A DNA stretch of 64,000 nt from contig JAHBTY010000003.1 of NCBI GenBank assembly GCA_019638355.1, forward strand, positions 459,325 to 523,324, read 5' to 3'. Below the pieces are notes generated by a model. It did not search any database and was not told the DNA's origin. It saw nothing but the letters and a program-made list of their open reading frames with translations. Each line of letters starts with the position of its first letter. The first letter of the stretch is position 1. This stretch comes from Cyclobacteriaceae bacterium (GTDB lineage: Bacteria; Bacteroidota; Bacteroidia; Cytophagales; Cyclobacteriaceae). Shown here in pieces: positions 35,515-45,800 of the stretch. Position numbers and translations under genes: made by a program.

Positions 35515-36390
35515 TTACTGCTTTTGTTGATATGCTGAATGAAATGCCTTTCTACCTTCTTCAATAATTTCATTGGCGCGGTAAAATTCAAATACACCAC
35601 AGGCATTGCGCGAAATGTTCACTACCAGGTCGGGTTTATGAATATCAATCATCAACTCGGTAAGTCTGTCTTGTGTCATATCGTAGGATTTATTCAGTAA
35701 ATCAAACAGGCCTAGTTTATCGGCAGCATCGGTATTGTTTTCAAATTTGGGTAGCGAGGCGCGGAACGAGTCTAACATTTTAAGATAGGCCGTTCGCTCT
35801 TTAATTTCAGTTTCTTCTTTTACTTCCTGCTGCGGAGTAGTGGGAAGATTTGCATTGAGATTTACTGCTACCACCCAATCACCCTGTCGTTTATTAATCA
35901 GGTTTAACGGAAGTGGATTTAAAACACCACCATCTACTAACTTTAATTTTCCATCGCGTACGGGTGTAAAAATAGTAGGTATGGCAATGGATGCACGTAA
36001 TGCTCTGAATAAACTGCCTGATTTGTAAAGTACTTCTTTTTGTTCGATCAGATCGGCAGCTACGGCAGTAAATGGTGTGTTAAAGGTTTCAATCTGATGA
36101 TCGCCAATAAATTCTTCGATGGCTTTAAATACCCGTTCGCCCTTTACAAAACCTTGGGCGGATATGGTGAAATCCAGCAACCGGAATACATCCATGCGGC
36201 TGAGCTTGATAAGCCAGTGTTTGTATTCAGCAAGGTACCCGGCACAGTAGATACCACCCACAACAGCACCCATTGAGCATCCTACTATTTCTTTAATAGT
36301 AAATCCCACTTTCTCCAACTCTTCTATTACACCAATGTGGGCCATGCCTCTTGCTCCACCACTTCCTAAAACCAACCGTACGTTTTTCAT
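35515..36390 (-). CDS. Patatin-like phospholipase
   Basis: A 291-residue lipid acyl hydrolase from the start at 36390 (MKNVRLVLGSGGARGMAHIG); an upstream in-frame start at 36459 adds 23 residues that would overlap the opposite promoter. It has the oxyanion-hole 'GSGGARG', nucleophile 'GCSMGAVVGG', and the catalytic Asp in 'VDGGVLNPLP'. No signal peptide, so cytoplasmic, similar to RssA-like patatins. The substrate is unknown. It is divergent from the histidine-kinase-like gene with back-to-back promoter boxes. Confidence 0.92.
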   Translation of the reverse strand: MKNVRLVLGSGGARGMAHIGVIEELEKVGFTIKEIVGCSMGAVVGGIYCAGYLAEYKHWLIKLSRMDVFRLLDFTISAQGFVKGERVFKAIEEFIGDHQIETFNTPFTAVAADLIEQKEVLYKSGSLFRALRASIAIPTIFTPVRDGKLKLVDGGVLNPLPLNLINKRQGDWVVAVNLNANLPTTPQQEVKEETEIKERTAYLKMLDSFRASLPKFENNTDAADKLGLFDLLNKSYDMTQDRLTELMIDIHKPDLVVNISRNACGVFEFYRANEIIEEGRKAFHSAYQQKQ

Positions 36391-36405
36391 TTTGCTGCCA
36401 ATCAT

Positions 36406-36413
36406 CAAATATA
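36406..36413 (-). promoter_or_regulatory. Putative -7 box (TATATTTG) for the patatin gene
   Basis: The minus strand reads TATATTTG, an exact TAnnTTTG match 16 bases before the patatin ATG at 36390. It points away from a second such box at 36437-36444. I see no matching -33 TTG. Confidence 0.4.
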
Positions 36414-36436
36414 ATTCTGATGGTTCGAAAAAGGAA

Positions 36437-36444
36437 TAATTTTG
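36437..36444 (+). promoter_or_regulatory. Putative -7 box (TAATTTTG) for the kinase-like gene
   Basis: TAATTTTG matches TAnnTTTG and ends five bases before the ATG at 36450. If used, the transcript would begin at or next to that codon, which would make it leaderless and rule out the earlier start at 36420. Confidence 0.4.
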
Positions 36445-36449
36445 CGTGG

Positions 36450-37358
36450 ATGGAAGCAAACAAGTTTGATTTTTTAGGTCAGATTACAGCTGATAAACTG
36501 ATGCCAGAGTTGGAACGGGCTTCTACCCGCTTTCATGTTACAGTAGCGTGGGTTGCGATAATTCTTGATCCGGTGTTTGCGCTCACCGACTATTTCAATA
36601 TCCCAGGTCATTGGCAAACGCTGCTAATCATGCGCCTGGTAGTATCGGCCGTAACACTGACTACTCTCCTTACACGAAAAAAATATACTACGCCTTCGTT
36701 TGTGGTGGCTCTGGTTCCGTTCTTCTTAATCTCGGTGCAAAATGCATATGTATATGCCGTAATTGATACACAAAATTTGCTTGGACAAAACCTTAACTAC
36801 ATGGCATTGCTGATTGGCGCTGCCATGTTTGTTTTGTGGCGCTGGTACTATTCGGTTCTTATGATTGGGGTATCGGCAGCGGCTACCGGCTTTTTTCTTA
36901 CCCAAAACCCACAAGTAACTCCCGATTACTTTTTTATCCACGGTGGTTTATTGCTTATGGCCGTTGGGATTTTTACTGTAGTACTGATTAATACCCGATA
37001 TCGGTTAGTGGTACGCGAGATCAGGGCCCGACTAGCCTTGCGCATCAGTAATGAAGCAATTCGCCTGCAAGCAGAACAAATAAAAAGCATAAACGAGAAC
37101 CTGGAGAAGCTGGTACAAGAGCGAACGTCTGAGCTCGAAATCAAGAATAAAGCACTGGAAGAAGCAGCCTTTATAAATGCGCATAAACTTCGGGCGCCTG
37201 TTGCCAGTATATTGGGTTTGGTTGGCTTAATTAAAACAACCGATTCAGTTGATGAATTGAAGCAGATAAATGTTTTGCTTCAAGATTCGACCGAGAAGTT
37301 AGATGCTGTTGTTTCTGAAATTACGCGTACCATTGAAGGTGAACCTGGCTTAACGTGA
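36450..37358 (+). CDS. Membrane histidine-kinase-like protein lacking the ATPase domain
   Basis: A 302-residue protein from ATG 36450 (MEANKFDFLGQITADKLM); an ATG at 36420 would add ten residues. Six hydrophobic helices occupy about residues 25-190, then a coiled coil ('AEQIKSINENLEKLVQERTSELEIKN') leads to a dimerisation/phosphoacceptor domain with the His box 'INAHKLRAPVASILGLVG'. The protein ends right after this domain, and no HATPase domain or remnant follows before the next gene. It may be phosphorylated by another kinase or act as a phosphotransfer or dimer partner; both are inference. Confidence 0.82.
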   Translation: MEANKFDFLGQITADKLMPELERASTRFHVTVAWVAIILDPVFALTDYFNIPGHWQTLLIMRLVVSAVTLTTLLTRKKYTTPSFVVALVPFFLISVQNAYVYAVIDTQNLLGQNLNYMALLIGAAMFVLWRWYYSVLMIGVSAAATGFFLTQNPQVTPDYFFIHGGLLLMAVGIFTVVLINTRYRLVVREIRARLALRISNEAIRLQAEQIKSINENLEKLVQERTSELEIKNKALEEAAFINAHKLRAPVASILGLVGLIKTTDSVDELKQINVLLQDSTEKLDAVVSEITRTIEGEPGLT

Positions 37359-37483
37359 AATTAACCGGCAGAGCATTCCAACCTGCCTCCAAAGTTGAGT
37401 GTCTTACCAACTACGGGTTACTTGCATTTTCGTGATCTGTAATTTTTTTATTCATTTGCTAATTAAATCTAAAATATAAGGTT

Positions 37484-38392
37484 ATGCGTGGAGTTTTGAG
37501 TTTGTTGGGATTGGTAGTTGTAGTGTCAGTTATTTTTACCTCGTGTTTAAATAACGAGGCAGGTGTTAATGAATTTGAGGAGCAATGGCGAAAAGATACT
37601 ACGGCAATCGGTATTCACATCAGAACCAATGGTATTCAGGCATTGAAAGATGTAACCGGAGTTTATTTTGAAATTGTTCAGCAAGGGGCCGGATTTCCTC
37701 CCAAAGCTTCCAGCCAGGTGCGGTTTGGATATAAAGTTTCAGTACTGGGTAACACCAGTGTGGTAGATCAAAGCACCGAAACGTTACAAAGTATGCAGGA
37801 ATTGGTGCCGGGGGTTCAGGTTGGGTTATCCTTGCTTACCCCGGGAAGCAAAGCCATACTTTATATTCCTTCTGGCTATGCATACGGTGGCGCCAACCTG
37901 CCGGGCATACCTTCTAACTCTAACCTAAAATTTGAAGTTGAGTTGAAAAGTGTAACCAAAACAGCAGCCGAAGCTTCTCAATTAGGTGCCGATACGGTTG
38001 CCTTGGATCAACATCTGACAACCAACGCCATTGAAAATGTGGTAAAAGATCCATCGGGTTTACGGTATGTAATAACGCAGGCTGGTGCAGGGCCTAATGC
38101 CACCTTGTACAATAAGGTAAAGCTTAACTATACCGGTAAGATACTTTCAAGCGGAACGGTTTTTTTTACCGGCAACAATGCCCCCTCGCCAACTTTCGAC
38201 AGTCGGGTAATCAATTACATTTATGCCTTTCAGGCTGGGTTAACCAAAATGAACGCTGGTACAAAAGCAACGTTATATGTGCCCTCGGTTTTAGGCTTTG
38301 GTAACCAATCGGTAACGGGTGCTGGCGGAGTTAACATTCCGGCAAACTCAAACTTGCTTTATGAGATTGAACTAGTAGAGATTGTTAAATAA
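37484..38392 (+). CDS. Lipoprotein with two FKBP-type peptidyl-prolyl isomerase domains
   Basis: A 302-residue envelope lipoprotein: hydrophobic signal with 'IFTSC' (Cys at about residue 21), then two FKBP domains (about 55-160 and 190-302). Both keep strand motifs such as 'LTPGSKAILYIPSGYAYGG' and 'MNAGTKATLYVPSVLGFG', and the closing 'IPxNSNLxxEIEL'. Several binding-pocket residues are replaced (the FD pair reads VD in the first domain; the pocket Trp is Leu in both). So chaperone activity may outweigh isomerase activity. It is probably monocistronic and ends in a strong terminator. Confidence 0.9.
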   Translation: MRGVLSLLGLVVVVSVIFTSCLNNEAGVNEFEEQWRKDTTAIGIHIRTNGIQALKDVTGVYFEIVQQGAGFPPKASSQVRFGYKVSVLGNTSVVDQSTETLQSMQELVPGVQVGLSLLTPGSKAILYIPSGYAYGGANLPGIPSNSNLKFEVELKSVTKTAAEASQLGADTVALDQHLTTNAIENVVKDPSGLRYVITQAGAGPNATLYNKVKLNYTGKILSSGTVFFTGNNAPSPTFDSRVINYIYAFQAGLTKMNAGTKATLYVPSVLGFGNQSVTGAGGVNIPANSNLLYEIELVEIVK

Positions 38393-38415
38393 GCGTTTCT
38401 TACATCAGCTTTAGT

Positions 38416-38446
38416 AAGGCTGTACGGTTTGTACAGCCTTTTATTT
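38416..38446 (+). terminator. Intrinsic terminator after the FKBP lipoprotein gene
   Basis: A perfect 10-bp stem (AAGGCTGTAC with GTACAGCCTT) around a 5-base loop is followed by a T-rich tract. It lies between two convergent genes and could serve both. Confidence 0.9.
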
Positions 38447-39616
38447 TTATGCCCGGGCCGATTTTTCCCAAACCACCGACTGTTTTTTGCGCAGCAATCT
38501 AATCGCACCAGCAAAAACCGAGAGGTTCATCATCGTAAAATAGTAGGGAACAAAAAATCCTTTTAAGCCAATCTTCCTTTCGCGAAAGAGATGCCCCAGC
38601 AGGGCAAGAAAATAAAAAGCACACTGCCCCACACACGAAACCAAAAAGAAAGGCGAGTAGGGGGTTAAAATAATATTGGCAATAAGGACCACCACCAGTG
38701 CGAGCGGAGCGATGGACCAACGCATGGCCCGGTGCGATACATACTGCCAACTGATCCATCCATATTTAAAAATATTCAACAACTCCGGTAGGCGAATAAT
38801 AGCCTGTATGCCCCCTGCTGAAATTCTCACTTTCCGTTTCCACTCGTCTTTAATACTGGCCGATGCCGTTTCCAGCGCGTACGCTTCAGGTTCGTAAACA
38901 AAGCGATAACCGGCAGCAACAATTTTCATGGAAGTAACAAAGTCTTCAATAATGGTATCGGGATGCGGGTTTATATACAATTCTTTTCTTACGGCAAACA
39001 ACTCACCTGCCGCACCTATTGCCGTTGTAAATTTTGAATCCATTGTTTTAAGTGCGGATTCATATTTCCAGTAAAGCCCTTCGCCCGACCCCGAAGCATT
39101 ATCCTGATACATCGAAACAATTCGTTTTTCTCCGGCAACACCACCCACTTTTGGATCACCAAAGTGGCGTACAATATTTTTGAGGGCCTTTTGATTCAGA
39201 TCAGTGTTCGCGTCAGAAAAAATAACAATGGATGTTTTTATTTCTTCCATTACCCGGTTAACGGCATGAATTTTTCCTTTTCGTTCGGGTGAGTGAAATA
39301 CGGTAACCGTGGGATAAGCTTTACAAAGTTCTACCGTTCTGTCGGTCGATCCATCGGTCACAATCCAAAGCCTGAGTTTATCTGCAGGATAATCTAACGC
39401 CAATGAGTTTTCTATTTTTTGAACGATGTAGGTTTCTTCATTATAGGCAGCAACCAAAAGCGTTACTTCGGGTAGTTCATTTTCTGGCGGTAAAACTGGA
39501 GTTTCATTTTTGCCCCAGCCCTTGCTCAGAATATAAATTATAAAGCCATAACCTACATAGGTGTAAAATACTACAGCCAGACTAATCCAAAACAGAAAAA
39601 AAAGGGCGTTAAGCAC
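38447..39616 (-). CDS. Membrane glycosyltransferase family 2 (processive-type)
   Basis: A 389-residue glycosyltransferase with an N-terminal membrane helix, a GT-A domain ('VTLLVAAYNEETYI', 'LWIVTDGSTDRTVEL', 'IVIFSDANTDLN', 'TIIEDFVTSMKI') and three C-terminal helices. The post-GT segment 'WKRKVRISAGGIQAI' takes the place of the QxxRW motif. The topology resembles poly-GlcNAc, hyaluronan or cellulose synthase-like enzymes that join sugars and extrude the chain. The product is unknown. It is divergent from the giant adhesin gene, which may or may not be its functional partner. Confidence 0.9.
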   Translation of the reverse strand: MLNALFFLFWISLAVVFYTYVGYGFIIYILSKGWGKNETPVLPPENELPEVTLLVAAYNEETYIVQKIENSLALDYPADKLRLWIVTDGSTDRTVELCKAYPTVTVFHSPERKGKIHAVNRVMEEIKTSIVIFSDANTDLNQKALKNIVRHFGDPKVGGVAGEKRIVSMYQDNASGSGEGLYWKYESALKTMDSKFTTAIGAAGELFAVRKELYINPHPDTIIEDFVTSMKIVAAGYRFVYEPEAYALETASASIKDEWKRKVRISAGGIQAIIRLPELLNIFKYGWISWQYVSHRAMRWSIAPLALVVVLIANIILTPYSPFFLVSCVGQCAFYFLALLGHLFRERKIGLKGFFVPYYFTMMNLSVFAGAIRLLRKKQSVVWEKSARA

Positions 39617-39667
39617 GGCTTTTGGTCGAAATTAAGGCGCTAAGCTACGAGTTACATTTAATTTTGA

Positions 39668-39702
39668 TTGCGGATAAACTCCGGTTCTTTGTATTACCTT
39701 TG
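39668..39702 (+). promoter_or_regulatory. Putative promoter of the giant adhesin operon
   Basis: TTG at 39668-39670 and TACCTTTG at 39695-39702 are separated by 24 bases, slightly long for the phylum's pattern. The start would be about 95 bases before the adhesin ATG. The leader contains a CCGGTT/AACCGG hairpin (39751-39756 with 39765-39770). Confidence 0.4.
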
Positions 39703-39804
39703 ATAGTTCTGGGCCTAATAGAGGTAATATCTTCCGGAAACATTACATCTCCGGTTGATTGCGGAACCGGAAAGCCCAAGGTTGGTCTTATTTGGCTTTA
39801 GTTA

Positions 39805-42800
39805 ATGAAGAATTTAAGGTATTTAATTACTGGTGTTGCACTTTTCTTATCGGTGTACCCGATTAATGCAGATGTAACTACCAATCGGGGTGGATTTACG
39901 CCTCAGATTCAGGTAAGTATTAGTGCCCCCATACCATCTGGTGATACACACAATTTTGGAAACGTAAACCTACTGGCTTCTTCAGCTCCGCTTACTGTCA
40001 CCATTGAAAATATCGGTACTCCGGATGACCTGAATATCAGCCAGGTTACGGTTACCGGAACTCATGCTTCGGATTTTGCGCTTAATACTTCAGGATTAAT
40101 CGCTGCTCTGCCGCCTGCCGCCTCAACTTCTTTTACCATAACATTTACCCCATCCGCAAGTGGAACAAGAACTGCGGCCATAGAAATTCAATCGGATGAT
40201 GCAGGCGGAACATTTATGATTAATCTTACCGGTAATGGGGTTAAGCTTAATCAAACCATAACTTTTGGAGCTTTAACACCCCGCACATACGGAAATTCAA
40301 GTTTTGCACTTTCGGCTACAGCCACTTCGGGTTTATCGGTAAGTTATAGCAGTGATAATCCGCAGGTAGCAACCGTAGTTGGAAATACAGTTACTATTGT
40401 TGGAGCAGGTTCGGCAGTTATTACAGCATTGCAACCGGGTAACGCTGTTTACAATGCAGCAGTAGCAGTGCCACAAACGTTGGTGGTAAATAAAGCCATG
40501 CTTACAGCTACGGCCAATAACCAATCACGTGTTTATCAAACATCAAATCCTACGTTTACAATATTTTATTCAGGTTTTGTAAATGGTGATGATGAATCGG
40601 TTCTTGACACACCACCTACGGCTACCACAACCGCAATCTTGTCTAGCCCGGTTAATACATATCCTATTATACCAGCAGGCGGGTTAGATAATAATTACTC
40701 TTTTTCATATGTAAATGGAACACTTACTATCACCAAAGCAACTCCGGTAATTACATGGACTAACCCGGCAGCAATTACGTATGGTACTTTGTTGAGCGCC
40801 ACCCAATTGAATGCCAGCAGCAGTGTGGCAGGAACATTTACCTACTCACCTGTATCGGGTACTTTGCTGAATGCCGGTGCAAATCAAAATTTAAGTGTTG
40901 ATTTTGTTCCTGCAGATGCCGCTAACTACAACTCTGTACCCGCAACTATTGTTCAGATTACGGTTAACAAAGCTACACTTACGGCTACTGCTGAGAATAA
41001 AAGCAGAGTGTATGGTGCTGCAAACCCGGCATTAACCATTGGATATTCAGGCTTCGTAAACAGCGAAACTTCATCGGTAATTGATAGCCCTCCGGTTGCG
41101 GGTACACTTGCAAATGCCTTATCGGATGTGGGTAGTTACCCCATTACATTAACGGGCGGAACCGATAACAATTATATCATTAACACAATAGCAGGAACGC
41201 TATCGGTTTCAAAAGCAACACTTACGGCTACGGCAGAAAATAAAAACCGCACTTATGGTGCCGCAAATCCAATTTTAACCATTGCATATACAGGTTTTGT
41301 AAATGGAAACACAGCTGCAGATATTGATACACCGCCCACGGCTGCCACGGCTGCAACCACCACCACCGTGCCCGGTGCCTACCCGATTAGCCTTACTGGA
41401 GGAAGTGATAATAATTATGAACTTACTTTAGTAAACGGAACCTTAACAATTTCCAAGGCATTGCTAATTGTAACCGCCAATAATCAATCGCGCCTTTATG
41501 GCGAAGCCAACCCGTTGCTTACTGTAAGTTATGCTGGTTTTGTAAATGGCGAAACTTCTGCCGCCTTAACAAGTGTACCCGTTGCAACTACCAGCGCCAC
41601 AGTTACCAGCAATGTTGGTGCTTACCCGATTGCAGTTGGTAGCGGGGTTTCGAGCAATTATGACTTTAATTACGTTGCGGGTACACTTACAATTTCCAAA
41701 GCCAACCTGGTTGCTGCTGCCAATAATCAAAGCCGAACCTACGGAGCTGCTAACCCAACGTTAACGATAACTTATACAGGTTTTGCCAATGGTGAAACAG
41801 CTGCTGTACTGGATGTTCCACCAACTACCAATACAACCGCCAATGCCACATCGCCAGTGGGTGCCTATCCGATTCAAGTTGTTGGTGGTACCGATAACAA
41901 CTATGAAATTACTTCGGTTTCAGGGACACTTACTATAACCAAAGCAACAATAACAGCAACAGCGGTTAATACAAGCAGACCATACGGGTCGGCTAACCCT
42001 GCATTTACAGTTAGCTATTCTGGTTTTTTGAATGGAGAAACTGCGGCCGTACTGGATACGGCTCCTGAAGCAAGTTCAGCTGCAACAGTAACTTCTGATG
42101 TGGGTGTTTACCCAATTACGGTTTCGGGTGGGGCCGACAATAATTACAATTTAAATTACGTAAATGGCACACTCACCATTACAAAAGTTACCCTTACAGC
42201 AACCGCTGCTAACGCCAGCCGTGTGTTTGGTGTAGCAAATCCTGCCTTTATAATTAACTACACGGGTTTTGTAAACGGAGAAAATTCAAGTGTAATTGAT
42301 GTGTTACCCGTTGCAAGTACAATAGCAACAGCAGGAAGTAACGTAGGAACCTATGCCATAACTGTTGGCGGGGGTTCTGATACGAACTATAATTTCACTT
42401 ATGTAAATGGAACACTAACCATTACAAAAGCAACACCAACCGTTACGTGGAATAATCCATCGGATATTACCTACGGAACCGCGTTGGGCGTAACGCAGTT
42501 GAATGCAACAGGGTCGGTAGCAGGTTCATTTGTGTACACACCGGCAGCAGGCACTGTTCTCAGCGTAGGTACAAATCAAGTATTGTCTGTAAATTTTACA
42601 CCTACAGATGCTACCAACTATAATTCAGTTACAGGTACAACAGTATTAATTACGGTTAATAAAGCAACACTTACTGCTACGGCTAATAATCAGACGCGAA
42701 CCTACGGAGCGGCAAATCCAACCTTAACGATTAACTATACTGGTTTTGTAAATGGAGATAATGCTTCGGTACTTGATGAGGTGCCTGCTATAGGTACTTC

Positions 42801-45800
42801 TGCAACTTCGGCATCGGCTGTGGGTACCTACCCCATTACGCTGAATGGTGGAATGGACAATAATTATAGTCTGGTTTTGGTTAGTGGTACATTAACGGTT
42901 AACAAAGCGACACTTGTAGCCACTGCACAAAATGCCACTCGTTTGTATGGAGGAGCCAATCCGACATTTACAATAACTTATTCAGGTTTTGTTAACAGTG
43001 AAAACAGCAGTGTTTTGGATGTTTTGCCAACGGCTACCACAACCGCTGTTGCCACTAGTGTAGTGGGTACTTATCCCATTGCAGTTTCAGGGGGGGTGGA
43101 TAACAATTATAATTTTACGTATGTAGCCGGTACACTAACTGTCAACAAAGCTACGGTTACGGCAACTGCAAATAATGCTTCGCGGGTTTATGGAGTTGCC
43201 AACCCAACATTTACAATTTCCTACTCAGGCTTTGTTAATTCAGAAACAGTGTCGGTGCTGGATGTATTACCTGCAGCTACAACATCGGCATTGATTTCGA
43301 GCAATGTAGGTTCGTATCCAATAAACCTGGCGGGAGGCAGCGATGACAACTACACATTTAACTATGTACCCGGTACCCTTACCATAACAAAGGCAACACC
43401 CACTGTTACCTGGAATACTCCGGGGGCTATCACCTACGGTACACCATTAAGTGGGTTACAATTAAATGCCAGCGCATCAGTAGCAGGAAATTTCGTTTAT
43501 TCTCCTTCGGCCGGTACTATACTAAATGCTGGTGTGCGAACCTTAACCGTGGATTTTACTCCAACAGACATAATTAATTACGAACCTGTTGCGGCAACCA
43601 CCGTTCAGCTAACGGTAAACAAGGCTAACCCGGTTATTACATGGCCAGCACCTGCCCCAATTACGTACGGTACGCCCTTAAGCGCCACGCAATTAAATGC
43701 AAGTGCAAGTGTAGCGGGTTCCTATGTTTATTCACCTGCAATTGGTGAGGTGCTTCAAGCGGGGTTAAGAACGTTATCTGTAAGTTTTAATCCGACCGAT
43801 GCTGCCAACTATAATGCTGTAAGTGGATTCACAACCAATCTTACCGTAAATAAAGCCACACCGGTTGTTACCTGGAACAACCCTGCACCCATTACGTATG
43901 GAACTCCCTTAAGTGCGACTCAATTAAACGCAACGGCCTCGGTACCTGGTAATTTTGTTTATGCGCCTGGCCTTGGTACAATTTTGAATGCTGGTGTTAA
44001 TCAGGCACTGTCAGTAAATTTTACCCCCTCAGATGCAGTCAATTATAATGTTGTAAATGGAACTTCGGTGGTGATAACCGTTAATAAGGCTACTCCAACC
44101 ATTACCTGGAATAACCCGGCAGCCATAACCTATGGTACTCCATTATCGGCTACACAACTTAATGCAACCGCTTCGGTGGCTGGAAGTTTTGTTTATACTC
44201 CGGCTGCGGGTACAATCTTAAGTGCCGGAGCAAATCAAACACTGACGGTTAATTTTACACCTACCGATGCAAGCAATTATAATGTGGTTAACGGAACAAC
44301 TGTTTTAATTACTGTTGGCAAAGCTACACCGGCCATAACCTGGAATAACCCTGCACCCATAACCTATGGTACTGCGCTTAGTTCTACCCAATTAAATGCA
44401 TCAACTTCTGTTGCAGGTACATTCGTTTATACTCCAACCATTGGTACATTATTGAATGCTGGTACCAACCAGGTGTTATCAGTAACTTTTACACCTACTG
44501 ATGTTTCTAACTATCATACGGTTGTTGATTTACAGCGACTGATTACCGTAAACAAAGCCAACCCTATTATAACCTGGGCTAACCCGGTATCAATAATTTA
44601 TGGTACTCCGCTTAGTTCCACTCAGTTAAACGCTACCGCCAATGTTCCGGGCACATTAACCTATACACCTGCGGCTGGCACTATACTTAATTCGGGTGCG
44701 AATCAAACCTTGTCTGTAAGTTTTGTACCAACTGATGCTGCAAACTACAATACGATACCAACTACTACAGCACTGATTACAGTAAACAAGGCAACGCCAG
44801 CGGTAACCTGGCCAACGCCTTTGCCCATAAAAATAAATGAGCCGTTAACGACCACACAGTTAAACGCAACTGCAACGGTACCAGGTACATTTACTTATAC
44901 ACCGGCAGCAGGTACATCTTTTGCAACGGCAGGAACTTATACTCTTACTGTAGGTTTTACACCAACTGATGTAGCTAATTATAACGCAGTACCAAATACG
45001 CAGGTCCAAATTCAGGTTAACAATAAAGATAATCCTGTTATAACCTGGAATAATCCAGCCCCCATAACGTATGGTACTTTATTGAGTGTTACTCAATTGA
45101 ATGCATCTGCAAATGTACCAGGTACTTTTGTTTATACTCCGGCAGTCGGAACTTTGTTAAATGCAGGCTCTAATCAATCCTTAACAGTAAATTTTACTCC
45201 AACCGATGGAGTTAACTACAATTCAGTAATCGCCAATGTTACTATAACTGTAAATAAAGCAACCTTAACAGCTACAGCCGCTAACACCAGTCGAGTATAT
45301 GGGGCTGTTAATCCTGTTTTTACGATTGGGTACACCGGCTTTGTAAATGGCGAAAATGCTTCAGTAATTGATACACCGCCAACCGCTACCAGTGCTGCAA
45401 TTGCCGGAAGTCAAGCAGGAACCACATTTCCGATTATACCAACAGGAGGCAATGACAATAACTATAGCTTTGTTTACGTAAATGGAACTTTAAGTATTAC
45501 CAAAGCTTCACTGATAGCACGGGCTGATGATAAATTCAGATCGTATGGTTTATCTAATCCTGTATTTACAATAAGCTATACCGGTTTTGTAAATGGCGAT
45601 ACTGCTGGTGAAATAACGGCACCGGCAGCCGCTACTACAGCAACCATTACCAGTAATGTGGGCAGCTATCCTATACAATTGAGTGGAGGAAGTTCTACCA
45701 ACTATAACTTTACCTTACAAAACGGAACGCTGAATATTGTTACTTCGCCTTTGATAGTTAGAGCCGATGATAAATCAAAAACCTATGGGCAAGCCAATCC

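Noticed and set aside
36351..36449. Longer start of the kinase-like gene at 36351 or 36420
   Set aside because: The 36351 start would overlap the patatin coding start, and a promoter box at 36437-36444 favours the ATG at 36450.
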